64,000 bases of DNA from Chionis minor (Eukaryota > Chordata > Aves > Charadriiformes > Chionididae), in NCBI GenBank assembly GCA_013398295.1, contig VZSF01001887.1, positions 1 to 64,000 of the forward strand. Direction: 5' to 3'. The notes beneath the pieces are model-generated. The model saw only the letters and a program-made list of their open reading frames with translations. It was not told where the DNA came from and did no database searches. Both the position numbers and the translations under genes were made by a program. Within the stretch, counting starts at the first letter, position 1. Each line of letters opens with the position of its first letter. Positions 47,346 to 60,092 of the stretch are shown one piece after another.

Positions 47346-48289
47346 TCACACTGATCTTAGTCCGAATTGGTACTCTTTTGTGTTTCTCAGGTGAGAGCAA
47401 AATTGTAGCAGCAAAGGTTTAGGGTTTTTTTCATCTTTCCTCTTTCAATATTTTGATAGAACCATTAAATTCTTCTGCTGGAAAGCATCAATAGTCTGGC
47501 TTATGTACAATCGTCTCTCCTGCCTGAACACACGAGTGACGGTTTTGGTACCTGGGACTGCAACCTCAAAGATTATTTGATTTCCAGTGGAGGGCTTTGT
47601 TTGTCTCCTAGATCATCGTTGCAACACTATCAATATTACACTAACCATACTGCAAATGAAAACTCAGCTGATTCATAATCCTGGGTAATGTTGTCAGTAA
47701 AATATTCTGATTCTAGAGGCACTAATTTTAAAATACCTTAAATTTAAGCAGACAAGATGCAAAAACAGATATCGATCATAAAAACCACAACAAAAAAACT
47801 CAAACAAGCCCCCCTCCCTCAACTGTAAGAACTTTGTGGAATGATCTCTAGAGACAATATTGACCCCACACTCACAAAGCAAGCAACAGTAAAACAGAAA
47901 ATCACCAAAAACTCAGACGCAAACAGAGTTGCTTTTAACTGGCCTCCTGAATGGCAAATAAGTCTGAATTGTAGCCTTTGAATGCTGAAGATTTGAGCCA
48001 CATCAAATGTCAAAAAGTGGGAATGAACTGATTTTCCTTACACAAGCCCAAGACTTAAGGACAGGAGAAGGATCAAGAAACTCCAGTCCTCCAATATCCT
48101 GAACCCTTTCCAAACACAGCATAATACACAAAACCTTCTTAATATAGAGACCTTTCTATATATTTAACTTTTTTCCCCTTCCTGTAAGCATTGAGAGCAA
48201 ACCTTTTATTCTTCCTTTTTTCCCCCCTCCTTTTTCTTTTCTCCTTTTGATCACTGCTATGGCATCTTGTCCTACAGATTTTTTTTCTT
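47346..48289. other. Unassigned DNA with a 40-base pyrimidine run
   Basis: No gene is recognised. A pure C/T run occupies 48209-48248, which could form triplex or single-stranded structures. Confidence 0.5.
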
Positions 48290-48670
48290 ATTTTCAGGTT
48301 TAATTGCTAACCAATAAAGTTCAGTGCCCGGGGAAGGTGCAGGATGCATCTTCTGCATCTGCAGGATAAATGCCATTTCCTCCATATGCGAAACATTGCC
48401 TCTGCACCACATATATTTAAAAAAATCTGGTATTTATTTGGCAAGAAGATGCAAAAATAAGTTGCCTTTAATTTAACTCTTTCACTACAATTATGTGTTA
48501 TGAATTTCAGCCCTTTGGAGCTAGTTCATTGCACAGAAACACTCGATTTGTTTAAAAAGGTAAAATCTCCCAGTGGCACATCTTGTAAGGTCAGAGACTG
48601 AAGAAAACATGTCATTATTTCTGCTATGAAAATTGGTCCACCTAATGGATTTTCATTTAAATACATTTCT
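48290..48670. promoter_or_regulatory. Candidate conserved non-coding element
   Basis: Unique sequence with CTAACCAATAAAGTTCAGTG, the near-repeat GGATGCATCTTCTGCATCTG, TATTTATTTGGCAAG and CATTTAAATACATTTC. No coding potential. Judged on texture only. Confidence 0.2.
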
Positions 48671-50814
48671 GAGTTAAAAAAACATTAGAAACTAACAGAA
48701 TTCTAAACACTGGATTAAGGACATTAAAAACTAGGCACAACTTTTTGTTCCCTCTGTCCCTCTCTGTAGGTAAAAAGTAGTCAGGGTTTTCTTTCACAAT
48801 AAGCCAATGATGTATTACTCAGTCAGGATTTTCTGAGGTTATTTTTCTGCAATAATCATTTTATTATTATACATTCACCCAAAGGCACATGTAAAAAGTA
48901 TTCTTGGGTGGAATTATTCATGTCCTAATTTTTGCCTAATGTAGTTTGGCATGATGCTGTCAGTCTCTGTTTTAAGGGACCTTACAGCAGAAGTATGAGG
49001 GGGATTGAGAGGGCAACCAAGACACTGAGTTGGCAGATGAAGCTGAGACAGCATACAGGCAGTTGTATGAAACTTGCCTTTGTGTGTGCTTGAAGAGACT
49101 TATGCGGGTCTCATTTATTTTAAATGGTTTGTTACCGTCAGGGACAGATTCCAGTGTGTTTTTGATACTTATTAGAATTTCAGGATCCCTGCCTACCAAG
49201 CATGGAAGGGATATTAACAAAGGAAGATGTCCTTACCCATTCAGATTATTAGAATCCAACCCAAAGATCAATTACTATTTTGGTCTAAATACCCCTCTAC
49301 ACAAGACACTTCTGTATATCATTCTTTGTTGCATTTAAAGACTGGAACAAGAATGCCTTCAGATTTCAATTACAGTGTGGAAGAAGAGAAGGATTTGAGC
49401 CATCACGGTAACAGCTGAAAAGAGAAAGAGGGGGGAGCAATTTTTTCCTGCCTAGTTCTAGCTTGCAGCCCCGCCTCTCACATAGTATCTGAGCTCGGGG
49501 ATGACATCACTGCAACACGAAGCCCGACCTTTCCCTCATCCCCAAATTCTATTATATATTACAATTTTTACACATAAGGACCCTTCAATTATTTCTGCAC
49601 TGGCTCTGTACCAATATAAGCACTGGCAAAAGCTCAAAACATTTTTCAAGGGAATGATTAATTGTGTAAGTGTTCTGATGTATACAAAAAATATTCACTC
49701 ATTTGAATTACCCTCTCAGGCTCTTACTGGCTGAGATGACATTGCAAAAGTTTATAGAACATCTTGACTGATTTCAAACAAAAGTTTCAGGCGCGTACAC
49801 GCTAGCCAACAGTCAGAAGCAGGTTAAACAGACTTTTTGCTCTTTGCCTTCCCTGCTACGACTTCGAGCATTTGTTTTTTCTCTAAGCAAAACTATTTTT
49901 GCAGGCAGTTGTAAGGCCTCATTGACTTTTCACATAATGTAGTGCGACAAGTTTTGCAGCCTGTATGCTTTCTGCTCCCATCCCAGCGGGGTACCAGAGC
50001 TGGTGGGTGGCGCAGGAGGCACTGGCCCAGCCAGACCCAAGGGCGCCTGCCTGCCCCTGCGCTGGCCAGTCTTCGTTCTTTTCCACTGATGTGGCCTTTT
50101 ATGAGTAACTTATGCAGACCCAAGCTTTAATCTGACACTCAGGATTTGGTGATTCATTCATTAATATATACTTACCACAAAAGGCAAGAATGAGTCTGTA
50201 TTTTCAGGGCTTTTGGGAAGATGATCATTCTGCCGTGTATACCCTGCGCGTTTCTACGGTACTAATGTCTTAGATTAAAACACGCCTCTTCAAAATGGTT
50301 GAGGCACTAGAGGGAAAACATGGACTTCTTACCCAAACACAAGCCTTTTTTAAAATTTAGTCTTATTATTATCCCCAACATGTTACATCTGGATTGCTTT
50401 GGTACTACTCAAATAAACCAAAGTATGGATAACCAAAATTGATAGATACTGCTGTAGGTTTATAAGTAGATCCACCTGGGAGACATCAGCCAACATTGTT
50501 TGTTTCTTTCTGACTTTTTTTATTTTCATTCTAATGACATAGCTTTTGCTGCTATAAACAAAAAGGTGATACAAATGCATAATGAAATGCAGCACATTAC
50601 ATTTCCCAGTTCCTCTCAATGGCGTAGTATTTCAACAGACTGTCAGAATGGTTAAAAACAGCTACTGTTGAGAGTCTTTTTCCAGCAGTACAAAGAACAG
50701 GAGCAGCTCACATCACTTAACTCAAAGTCTTACTTTACCCTTATGTTCTGCGTTACTTGTATCCCATTACAAAAAAAATCAGGCACCTCTTGAAAGACTA
50801 TTTTGTGGAAAGAG
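48671..50814. other. Unassigned DNA
   Basis: No gene is recognised. The patch 49976-50075 is strongly GC-rich inside AT-rich DNA, with open frames of 62 and 76 codons on opposite strands that match nothing known to me. Confidence 0.45.

Positions 50815-50878
<64 letters not shown>
50815..50878 (+). repeat. (TATC)16 tetranucleotide microsatellite
   Basis: Sixteen perfect, uninterrupted TATC units. Perfect tetranucleotide arrays of this length are usually highly polymorphic, so this is the best variable marker in the window. Confidence 0.98.
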
Positions 50879-52981
50879 CATCCCATCACACTCTAAAGTA
50901 AATATTTATGCTTTCTGGTAGCTAACAGTGCATCAGAGCCTACAGGGTTTCTCTCCCCCTTCTCTTTCCTGTTCTCATTAAAATATTTTTTAATGAAAAT
51001 GTCATTGGCATGTCACATCATTTCACCCACAGTCAACTCTCAGACGCTCATTATGCTTATTCTTCAGACAAATGTTGGACTAAGAACAAAAAATATTCTT
51101 CCTCTTAGGAGAAGTAGGATAGTATCAAAAAATAAAATACAAACCAACTCAGCAGCAAATCCCATTTGTTTCAGAACATTGTTTCAAGAGCTCCAGTATT
51201 AATTAAATACCCTAAAATTGCAAACTGCACTTCATTCTAAGTGTTATCTTCATTTTCTTTAGTATACATTTGTATTTGGAAAGCAACCTTTATTTAATAA
51301 ACAAGACCACAGAATTCTAAAAGCAGAGGGTTAGAAACGACAGAAAATTTGATTAAAGATTAATTAGAGTTAGATGCAGAAAAATCTGCAGAATAGATTC
51401 ACAGAACAAAAGTACATCTAAGAAATCAAAGGCCTGGAAATCTAATGCTGCTAGCCAATGCTCTCAACCCAACTGGTTAATTAATATTTTTCAAATCATC
51501 ATTATTCCTAAATGAATCTCCACAGCAATTATTAATCCCTAGATAAAATTATGAGCACACATACATACGTATTCTTTCTAATCAAGAGTCTCACGCAATC
51601 GAGAATTGAAAGCACGAAAGGACAAATACCAGAAGCAGGTGGAAAACTTGGAACATTAAGGCCTTGTATCGAAATTTCATCAACCAGAGAAAAAACAACT
51701 AAGCCTTGAAATAAAAATGTAACTTGCTTCTGCTGCCCGCAAGTAAGGATGCTTTACTGTAAAAAAACCCCATTTACAAAATGTTTGAGGTGTTTTAGGG
51801 TAGCCACACTGGATGAGAAGATTTAATCACAGCAATGAGAGTTGTAGGCTTTGTGGGTGACCTGAACCATTTTTCAGACAGTGAAAAGAGTGCTAGTACC
51901 ATCAGTGGACAAATTGATTAGAGCAAGAAACTTGCACAATTTGAGACAGAAGTTTCATTATCTTAGTTTTAAATTACCCACATTTATAAAGACCTTTGAC
52001 TTCAAAAAGCACAGTAAATACAGCTTTTTCTTTGAGTTTGCCCTTCAAGATCACAAACCTGGGTCATGTCCTAACATCCATGCTTTTGGGGAGTGAGTCT
52101 TTTTTTTTTTTTTTTTAATTTTTTTCAGGAGCTCCTTTTTGACATGCACATGTTGGGAAATCAGAAAGAATCTCTTTTCTGCCAGTAACATTCACAGCAA
52201 GAAAAACACTCAACTGCTACCTTAAAATTGGCAGGTTATTTAAATTATTGCCTCATGTAAGTTTATCAATGGGAAAACAGAAAGTCAGATACAGCTTTTG
52301 AAGTTTGCAAATTGAAACCTTTATTTTCAGATGGTTTTGGGTCATGGCATGGCCCAAACCAAAATAAAAGTGTAGGTAGTTATGAACCGGAAACTTCAAT
52401 TCAGATTCCATCTTTCTGATCCACAAAGCCCATTTTTTCCCTAGTGCTTTCCTTTAAGCCAAGTAATTAGTGCTTTATGAGAGATCCTAATAGTAAAACT
52501 GAAGCTCCATCTGTGACTGTTTATACAAATTACATACCTCATCATGTATTACTAGTGGTGCAAAAGAAAAAGATGTACGGTATGTACTGCATATTCCTAT
52601 ATTTTCTTGGTATGATGCTTTTATGAGCTGTATTTTGTTTACAGACTAAAAAGGAGGAGGTAAAGTATTGCCAAGAAGTAGTTGTAAATTACCACTAAAA
52701 TTAAAGTAAACTTCCAAGAACATTTTGTTGCAATACATAAATACCAATTTCTCAGGCTCTCCCATACAACCTTCTTAAGACAGGTAAATAATATTTTTAT
52801 ACTATGAAAGAGGTAGAGCTCCTACAGAAACAAATACATAAAGAAAGAAAACCTTCCTTTTCTCTCCCTAACAATTTTTTGCAGCTGGATTTTGAAATAT
52901 TGGGGAAAAACAAAAGGAAACTGTTAGGTGAAATACTGCTGTATTGTAACAAATAGAACATTTTTATAAGCCTCGAATTCG
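50879..52981. other. Unassigned AT-rich DNA
   Basis: No gene is recognised. T17 at 52100-52116 is followed by AATTTTTTTCAG, giving a strong acceptor-like signal without a matching exon. Confidence 0.45.
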
Positions 52982-53200
52982 ATGGCAAACATGCAAGCCA
53001 GGGCAGAAGCTGAGGAGGATGATGAAGTTTCCCAAGCCTCAGGCGGTGCTGGCAGGGCTGGCACAGTCTTCTTCCTCGCCCCCAGCCCACAGATCAAGGT
53101 CTTTGTCTTCTCAGCCGCCTGCCAGGCTGTGTTCTACCAGTGCAAGTGCTCCCTGGAAGAGGAGCGCCGCAGAAAGCGGTGTGAGCGCCAGGGGACGTAA
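52982..53200 (+). other. Isolated GC-rich open frame, possible retrocopy or exon fragment
   Basis: A 72-codon open frame starts at an ATG after AT-rich sequence. It encodes an acidic N-terminus (AEAEEDDE, about residues 9-16), a hydrophobic middle (KVFVFSAACQAVFY) and a basic C-terminus (EEERRRKRCERQG). GC content is well above the flanks, and 61-codon plus and 97-codon minus frames overlap it. I do not recognise the protein. There is no poly-A tail or intron evidence. It could be a decayed processed copy of a GC-rich mRNA, a lineage-specific exon or chance. Confidence 0.2.
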
Positions 53201-54507
53201 ATGATCAGCCTGGCTTGGAAGCGACTCAAGCCAGCCCAATGACCCATAGCAATGAATTGTAAAACCATGTCCCAGAGATTTTCAGGTTTTAGTTACAGAA
53301 GTTAGAGTAAAAAGCTTTCATGGTGCTATCATGCTTTTCAGATTATGCACCTAAGTTAACTTTTAAATGTTGCGATATACCCAAACAGACAAGTTTCACC
53401 ACATGTTGATAATACAGAAATACAGCTAGAACTTCTTACAACAGAGAGTTTAGCTGATCATTAAAGTTTGGACGTAAAGCCAAATTGCTATTCACTCACA
53501 CTATTCTGCCCTTAACTATGCTTTGATTAATGCCGGTCTGACACATGTCTTCATGCCCCAAGAACTTGGTTTGTATCCACACAAGTGCAAACCAGTTCTC
53601 TCCCCACAAACACACTCTGACACCACTGGCGCTTTTCATCAGCTATACTTCCTCCTCCTTAGGGGGGTATTTTTACTTGGTACCTAAACAAGCAGCACAG
53701 TTTGGTTTTAAATCAGGAGAAAGTTTGTCATACCTAAGTAAATAATGTATAGTTTCAAAAATAATATATATATAGACATATTCTCTAGGCTCCCATCTCC
53801 ACTTTGGCCCCCACCGGACCTTTGCCCTTCCTAGAATATTCCTTGTCCAGAAGCAGGCTGACGATTTAATCACACAGCAATATAGAAATTACACCATTTT
53901 TGACTGAGATCATACTTGAAGTTCAAATCACGTTTAAAAAAGGGCAGCAAGAAGAGGCACCATGTTCCCAAAGCACCGCCTTGTCCCTCCATGGGTACGC
54001 TATGCCAGTGAGGGGGGACAGGGACGCTACCAGTGGGATGGGACTGGTGTCGTGGCCCTGAATATGGTGGGCTCCCTTGATTCCCATGGAGCTTTACAAA
54101 GTGACGATGCCACCCAGACATGCAAAAATGTATGTGGACTGAAAAGCAGAGTCAGCCCCCCTATGCGAGGCACAAGGGAGGTGGAAGATGCAGCCATGTA
54201 ATCCACCAGCATTCTTCCTTGCCCACCCATGTCCATCCCTCCACAGGCACCAGGGACCAACGCCTCTTCCCCGCAGAAGTCATTAGACAGCATAAGCTCT
54301 GTTTCAATTACTGATCTTGCTAAGTCGCAGGCGATTTACTGTTGTCATTTGTTTTTTAGTCACTGCAGCATCCCTGTCCCTGGGATGTTTCACCTCTTCC
54401 GTGACAGGATCTGATTTCCACCCTGCCCGCCAGGGGAGCAGCTTCAGGGCTGTGCACAGCAAGCAGCTGGGATCAGGACCATGGCTACGGGGCATTTTCT
54501 CTACTTT
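53201..54507. other. Unassigned DNA, moderately GC-rich in its right half
   Basis: Overlapping frames of 79 and 88 codons on opposite strands (53962-54201, 54027-54293) lie in a GC-richer patch. Neither is recognised. Confidence 0.4.
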
Positions 54508-54840
54508 CATAGAATCATAGAATGATTGGAAGGGACCTTAAGATCATCTAGTCCCAACCCCCCTGCCATGGGCAGGGACACCTCCCACTAGACCAGGTTG
54601 CTCAAAGCCTCACCCAACCTGGACTTGAACACCTCCGGGGATGGAGCCTCCATGGCTTTCCTGAGCAACATGTTCCAGTGCCTTGCTAACCTCATGGTGA
54701 AAAATTTCTTCCTGAGTTCTAACCTAAATCTCCCCTCTTCCAGTTTGAAGCCATTACCCCTCATCCTATCACTACATGCCCTTGTAAAAAGTCCCTCTCC
54801 AGCTTTCTTGTAGGCCCCTTTCAGACACTGGGAGGCTGCT
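54508..54840 (-). mobile_element. CR1 LINE, 5'-truncated 3' end
   Basis: The plus strand opens with CATAGAATCATAGAATGATT, the reverse complement of the CR1 3' terminal repeats. The 3' UTR (GGGACCTTAAGATCATCTAG) follows, then the reverse complement of the ORF2 C-terminus. The region encoding SDRTRG and RFRLxxR is recognisable at about 54690-54790, and the element breaks off near GGGAGGCTGCT at 54840. About 330 bases of a roughly 4.5-kb element remain. Its tail resembles the group represented by the copy at 24479. Confidence 0.95.
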
Positions 54841-57800
54841 GCTTTGCCTCATTTTTACAGACCTGGCACACCGCAGTTCATACAACACCCTCCCCTGCTA
54901 CAGTTTGGGCCACTCTTAGAGAAGTCTCAATGGCACCTACAAGGCAGCTGCTGCGCGGGAACTTCCCAGTCTCCCAGAGAAGCTCCTCAGATACGGCCAG
55001 CAGCTTCGGGGCGTAAGAAACCCCGTAACGTTGCAATACGCTCCAATATTGCCGTCTTTTTGATGCACCTAACCTTAAATATTAAATGGATCGCATGAAT
55101 GGTTATTTTTCAGCATGGTATTCCAGGCTCCTAGATCTCAAAAGGCTGCTCATACATCATGCAGTATAAAAGCTAATACAATTTCAGAGGGTGTAGTACA
55201 TGGCCAAGGTCACGAACATTTTCTCTCTGCTGGCACTTGCCAAGCACTTAAGAAAAGCTTGTCTTAAACAATAGGTGTGTTATGATAAAGACAAAAGAGG
55301 CTATGTTCCTGACATAGGAATGATATTGTATCTATTGTTTTAACTGTTTCAGGTGATGATATTTAAGAATTGAGAAATCCAAGGTAATGTACAATTAATC
55401 ATCTAATTTGCTTGATCATTTATCACTAGTTTTCACACACATCAAGTGCTACTTATGAAAGGGCTGCTAAATATCCATTTGTAAACAGATACAGGATTTG
55501 TACATGGCAGATAATGCGCCCAGTCTAACTGCGCAGCTCCAATCCCCAAAACAGTAGGAAGCAATGAATGTGTGGAAACTGGAATGCAAGTATTTAAATA
55601 ATTCAGAACTACAGTAGTCAAACCCAAAGTCTGACTTTGTTTATTCTGAAAAAATACACCCACAACAAAGGCCTTCTATTAAACGAAAATCTAGAAAGAA
55701 AAAACTTGTAATTACAAATCTTCTATTCCCTAATAACACTATTTATTCTAAGCAAATATTTGCAAATCAAGGAAAATGTTACTTTACTATTAGTAATGAC
55801 TATTAGTAATATATTTACAAATGCTACTCAAGAAATAGTGGAGCATAATTAAATGCAATATTACCAAATAAAACCAACACATTTTTTGGGCATCTGAACG
55901 TCAGCCTTCCTCATGAAATAAATTAAAAAAAAATAAATAAAACATACAGTACTTTGCCCACACTGTAATTTGTCAACTGTTAAGGAAATTGGCATGTCTT
56001 TTCTGCTGATTTATTGGTTAATCCCAACAATTCATTGCAGAAAAGGCCAACAATGAATTACAATGTGAGGAAAAATTAAGTAGAGCATTTAAAAAACGTT
56101 TAACTATACAGCTCTTAAAGCAAATTTCAAATTTCTTACAGACCCAGCTAAAATGTTTTGCATAATACTGTCGATAATAATTTAATAGGTTTAAATATTC
56201 TCTCTCTTCTAAGCAATCCCGTATAGTAGCTTTGCTAATATTGTTTCTTAGATTTGATTTCAAATATGTTTGAAAAATATATAAACCTTGGGTTCCCAAA
56301 ATATCAAACATGAAGGAGGCACCAGATATATTTTGCTGATTTCTTAAGTACTGGGACTCTGGATATTTCTATTCATCAACTAAGCAAATTACTTAATTTA
56401 AGTCAATGACTAATCCCTAATCCTGCGTATTGTAATGGGAATACCTCTCACTTAGCATTAAACAGATTTTGAAATTTTAAAAAAAATATATGTATGAGTA
56501 CACACTTTTAGACTTACCTTATTTTCACATAAAATAACCCGCACACCTTTAAAATACTGTTCATTTAAAGTAAGTTTTCAGGTAAGTGTTACAGAAGTCA
56601 TAGGTATAGAGTTTCTTAAATGCTGAAGAGGAGGCACCAGGGAAGACAGGACCTCAGGTTCCCCCTTCCCTGTTCACTCCCACATGCACACATAGCCTTC
56701 ACGAGGAGTGAACTATCAGAGTCAAGCTTGATATTGGTTTTCACATTGTGTTTCTATGCCTGGTTTCTCCCCCTCTTTTGAAAAATATCAGCTGCAGATG
56801 ATATACATAAAATACTGGTAATTGGACTTTTCTTTCCCTTAGGCTTTACCATGCAAGAAATGGAAAATAAGGAATACCTTCAGCTGAGGTAACTAGGAGC
56901 TATGCAAATTAAATCCCACTTGCTGCTTTGGGACGTAATTCAAAGCCTATTTATAGTCAATGAAAGTCTTGAAAACGTGCAACAGGTTTGTAACAAACAC
57001 ATTTTTAGGGTAAACCTACACTTTGCAGTACAGCACAGTGCAGAAAAATACCAGAGGCAGCTTACATTTCACATCTGGTTTACACCCTCTTTTTAGGTAA
57101 TGCATTTAAACAGTACATTGGGCTCCACCTTAACTCCATTTAGGTCTTCTGTCTCCTGCTGTTTCTTTTGGAGAGCTGTGCCAGGATCTCAATAGCTAGT
57201 TTTCAACTTGAATTCATTCAAAGCAAAATTATGCACAGTTGTTCTCCCACCAGATCTATATTAGCTTTATTATAGTTTCAGGGTAAGCAATGGACATGGT
57301 TGTTTATGGGTTCCATTCCTTAATTTTGGCCCTAAATTATCTCCTTAGTAACTGTACCCAGTGCTCTGTAATTAGATTCTTGCTTACAAATGTCACACCG
57401 CACCTTGGGATTTCTTTAAATGGAAGTTCCAGAGCACTTTTCAATTCCCTAAAAATTCTTCAGTACAGTTCATTTAATTGATCCTTAACTGATATATTTC
57501 TAAAATTCTTCCCTTCTGAAATTACTTTGGTGTTGATGTACATCCTTCCATGTAATTTAAAGCAAATCACTTGCGATCACTTCTTTCAAAGTCATCATCT
57601 CCACATTCATCGTAACCTACTAAAATCTAACGGATCATCACCGTGTGGTCGGCTCCATACAGAACATGCAAAACTGAATTTTGCCACCTTAAGAATAAGC
57701 ATCAAAAGCTTTCCAAGGCAGAATTCACTGCTTCTGTCTCCTCTCAGGCACAAAACATCACCTTTATCTTCCTACCAGAAGTAAGCAAGCAAATCTTGTC

Positions 57801-58269
57801 TTTGCCTTGGCCACCTACTTCTCAAGGCAGTGAACTCACCAGGAATTTAGTCAAAAGCAGCAGCCTGCTTAGCTGTGAAATGCAAGCTCCAGGTGACCTT
57901 GCTCAGCCACGCTGTCATGTCATCCCATTTTGCACTCCCACGCTCTGCTCCGCAGTAGTAAGAACAAATAGCAACGTGGAGACGTGCACAGGCTGAGTTC
58001 GCAGATACTACTGCCTAGAGAAAAGCCATCCCTGCATGTTTATCCAGGCATTGCATACAAAACTCAACAATGTAAGGCAGAGAGTAATACTACATGAAAC
58101 AGATTTGGGCTTTTATGATAATGGAAGTTCCATTGATTAACTAGCACTTTATCTACATTTAGCAGTTAGCCAGATGATTCTTTTAATTGGGTAATAACAC
58201 TATATAACGTATTCATTTCAGAGACCAGACAGGCTTATTTTAAAAATAACAATAAATAAAAATAAATCA
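54841..58269. other. Unassigned AT-rich DNA
   Basis: No gene or clear repeat is recognised. Open frames up to 117 codons (57643-57996) have no family resemblance. An AT-rich short repeat (AAATAACAATAAATAAAAAT) lies just before the next CR1 piece. Confidence 0.45.
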
Positions 58270-58925
58270 CCAAAACTCAAACCAAATCTGAGGGGGACAA
58301 TATCAGGCTTGCCCATGACAACCAGTGCGATGCCATGCCAAGGTTAGACGGACAGGGTGCTAGTAAGGGCCCTCAGCTTGTTGCTCTGAGATGTGCTGGC
58401 TACACTGCAGCACACTTGAAGTCTTACAGACATGAGTCAGGGAGCTTCTGAGGTAACAGGAGCCGAAGGAGGGAAACACCAAAGAAACACCTCAAACGAA
58501 TTAAGGGGTGTTCCTCTAAGGAGACACAGCAGACTGCCCAGACCAAGTGCCTCTACACCAATGCAAGCAGCATGGGCAACAAACAGAAGGAGCTGGAAGC
58601 CTCTGTGCTGCTAGAAAGCTACAACGGAGTTGCCATTACTGAAACTTGGTGGGACAAATTCTGTGACTGGAGTCCAACTATTGATGGCTACAGGCTGTTC
58701 AGAGGGGACAGGTGAGGAAGGAGGGGTGGAGGCATTGCCATCTACCTCAAGAAATGGGTAGAGTGTGAAGAGCTCTCTCTGAAGAATAGCCACAAGCATG
58801 TTGAAAGCTTACGGATAAGAATTAGAGACTGAGGCAACAGAGACCCTTGTGGTTGGTGCCTACTACAGGCCACCTGATCAAGGGGAGCCTACTGAAGACT
58901 TCTAACTACAGCTACAATGATTCAA
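58270..58925 (+). mobile_element. CR1 LINE, internal fragment with ORF2 endonuclease region
   Basis: The left part (GAGGGGGACAATATCAGGCT, ATGCCATGCCAAGGTTAGAC) matches CR1 sequence upstream of ORF2. From 58548 a frame reads CLYTNASSMGNKQKELEA then ITETWWD (58635-58655), the endonuclease motif of CR1 ORF2 (an APE-type nuclease that nicks the target site), then DWSPTIDGYRLFRGDR and a stop. The match continues in other frames (TACTACAGGCCACC near 58860) and fades at 58925. The copy has stops and frameshifts and lacks reverse transcriptase and a CR1 3' tail. Loss of the 3' end is unusual for this element class. Confidence 0.88.
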
Positions 58926-59090
58926 ATCCAGACAATAAATTCCGCAGATTCTAAAAATTATTTCAGTAGATTTCAAAGTATTTGCCTTGCAACCAGCCAG
59001 CTAGGCTATAACTGAATCAGAGAACCTGCCAAAGAAGAAATTTCTAAGAACAAAACATTATTTAGAATAAATATTAACAAATAGCTGTCC
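58926..59090. other. Non-CR1 spacer between opposed CR1 pieces
   Basis: About 165 bases of AT-rich sequence without CR1 landmarks separate the plus-strand endonuclease piece from the 3' tail of the minus-strand piece. Confidence 0.6.
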
Positions 59091-60092
59091 ATAGGATCAT
59101 AAAATGGTTTATGTTGGAAAAGACATTTAAGATCATCAACTCTAACTGTTAACCTGACACTACCAAGTCCACCACTAAACGATGTCCTTAAGTGCCTTAT
59201 CTGCATGTCTTCTAAATACCATCAGGAATGGTGATTCAACTGCTTCCCTGGGCAGCCTGTTCCAATGCTTGATAACCCTTTCTGTGAAGAATTTTTTCCT
59301 AATATCCAATCTAAACCTCCCCTGGTACAACTTTAGGCCATTTCCTCTTGTCCTATCACTTGCTGCTTGGAAGAAAAGACCGATCCCCACCTCACTACAA
59401 ACTCCTTTCAGGTAGCTGGAGAGAGCGATAAGGTCTCTCCTCAGCCTCCTTTTCTCCAGGCTAAACAACCCCAGTTCCCTCAGCTGCTCCTCATAAGACT
59501 TGTTCTCTAGACCCTTCACCAGCTTCATTGCCCTTCTCTGGACACACTCCAGCACCTCAATGTCTTTCTTGTGTGGGGCCCAAAACTGAACATGATATTT
59601 GAGGTGGGGCCTCACCAGAGCCCCACCTCAGGGGGTTCAGGGGGACAATTACTCCCCTAGTCCTGCTGACCACACTATTCCTGATACAGGACAGGATGCT
59701 GTTGGCCTTCTTGGCCACACTGCTGGCTCATACTCAGCCAACTGTTGACAAGGTCCTTTTCTGCCAGGCAGCTTTCCAGCCACTCTTCCCCAAGCCTGTA
59801 GCGCTGTATTGGGGTTGTTGTGACCCAAGTGCAGGACCTGGCACCTTCCGTTGGCCTTGGCCCATCAATCCAGCCTGTCCAGATGCCTCTGTAGAGCCTT
59901 CCTACCCTCAAGCAGATCGACACTCCCACCCAACTTGGTGTCACCTGCAAACTTACTGAGGGTGCACTCGATCCCCTCGTCCAGGTCATTGATAAAGATA
60001 TTAAACAGAACTGGCCCCAATACTCAGCCCTGGGGAACACCACTTGTGACTGGCTGCCAACTGGAATGAACGCCATTCACCACAATGTTCAG
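59091..60092 (-). mobile_element. CR1 LINE, reverse-transcriptase to 3' end
   Basis: This is the longest CR1 copy here, about 1 kb. On the minus strand it starts in the reverse-transcriptase domain (the region coding SGVPQG..LGP..FNIFIND, about 59990-60040) and runs to a tail near 59091. The segment 59615-59175 is an intact 146-codon frame with [38 protein letters not shown] and [12 protein letters not shown]. Upstream, the frame is broken by shifts and a stop. The catalytic block reads FAGDTKL (59931-59951), where the family has F-A-D-D, so one catalytic aspartate is glycine. The copy cannot encode an active enzyme. Confidence 0.95.

Noticed and set aside
50815..50878. CRISPR-like array
   Set aside because: It is a simple tetranucleotide repeat without spacers, and the window is vertebrate DNA.
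59175..59615. 146-codon minus-strand open frame as a host gene
   Set aside because: It is the reverse-transcriptase C-terminus of the CR1 element at 59091-60092.
58270..60092. Twin-priming (5' inversion) of a single CR1 insertion
   Set aside because: The inverted 5' part would have to lie beyond the 5' end of the minus-strand piece, to the right of 60092. Instead it lies next to the 3' tail.
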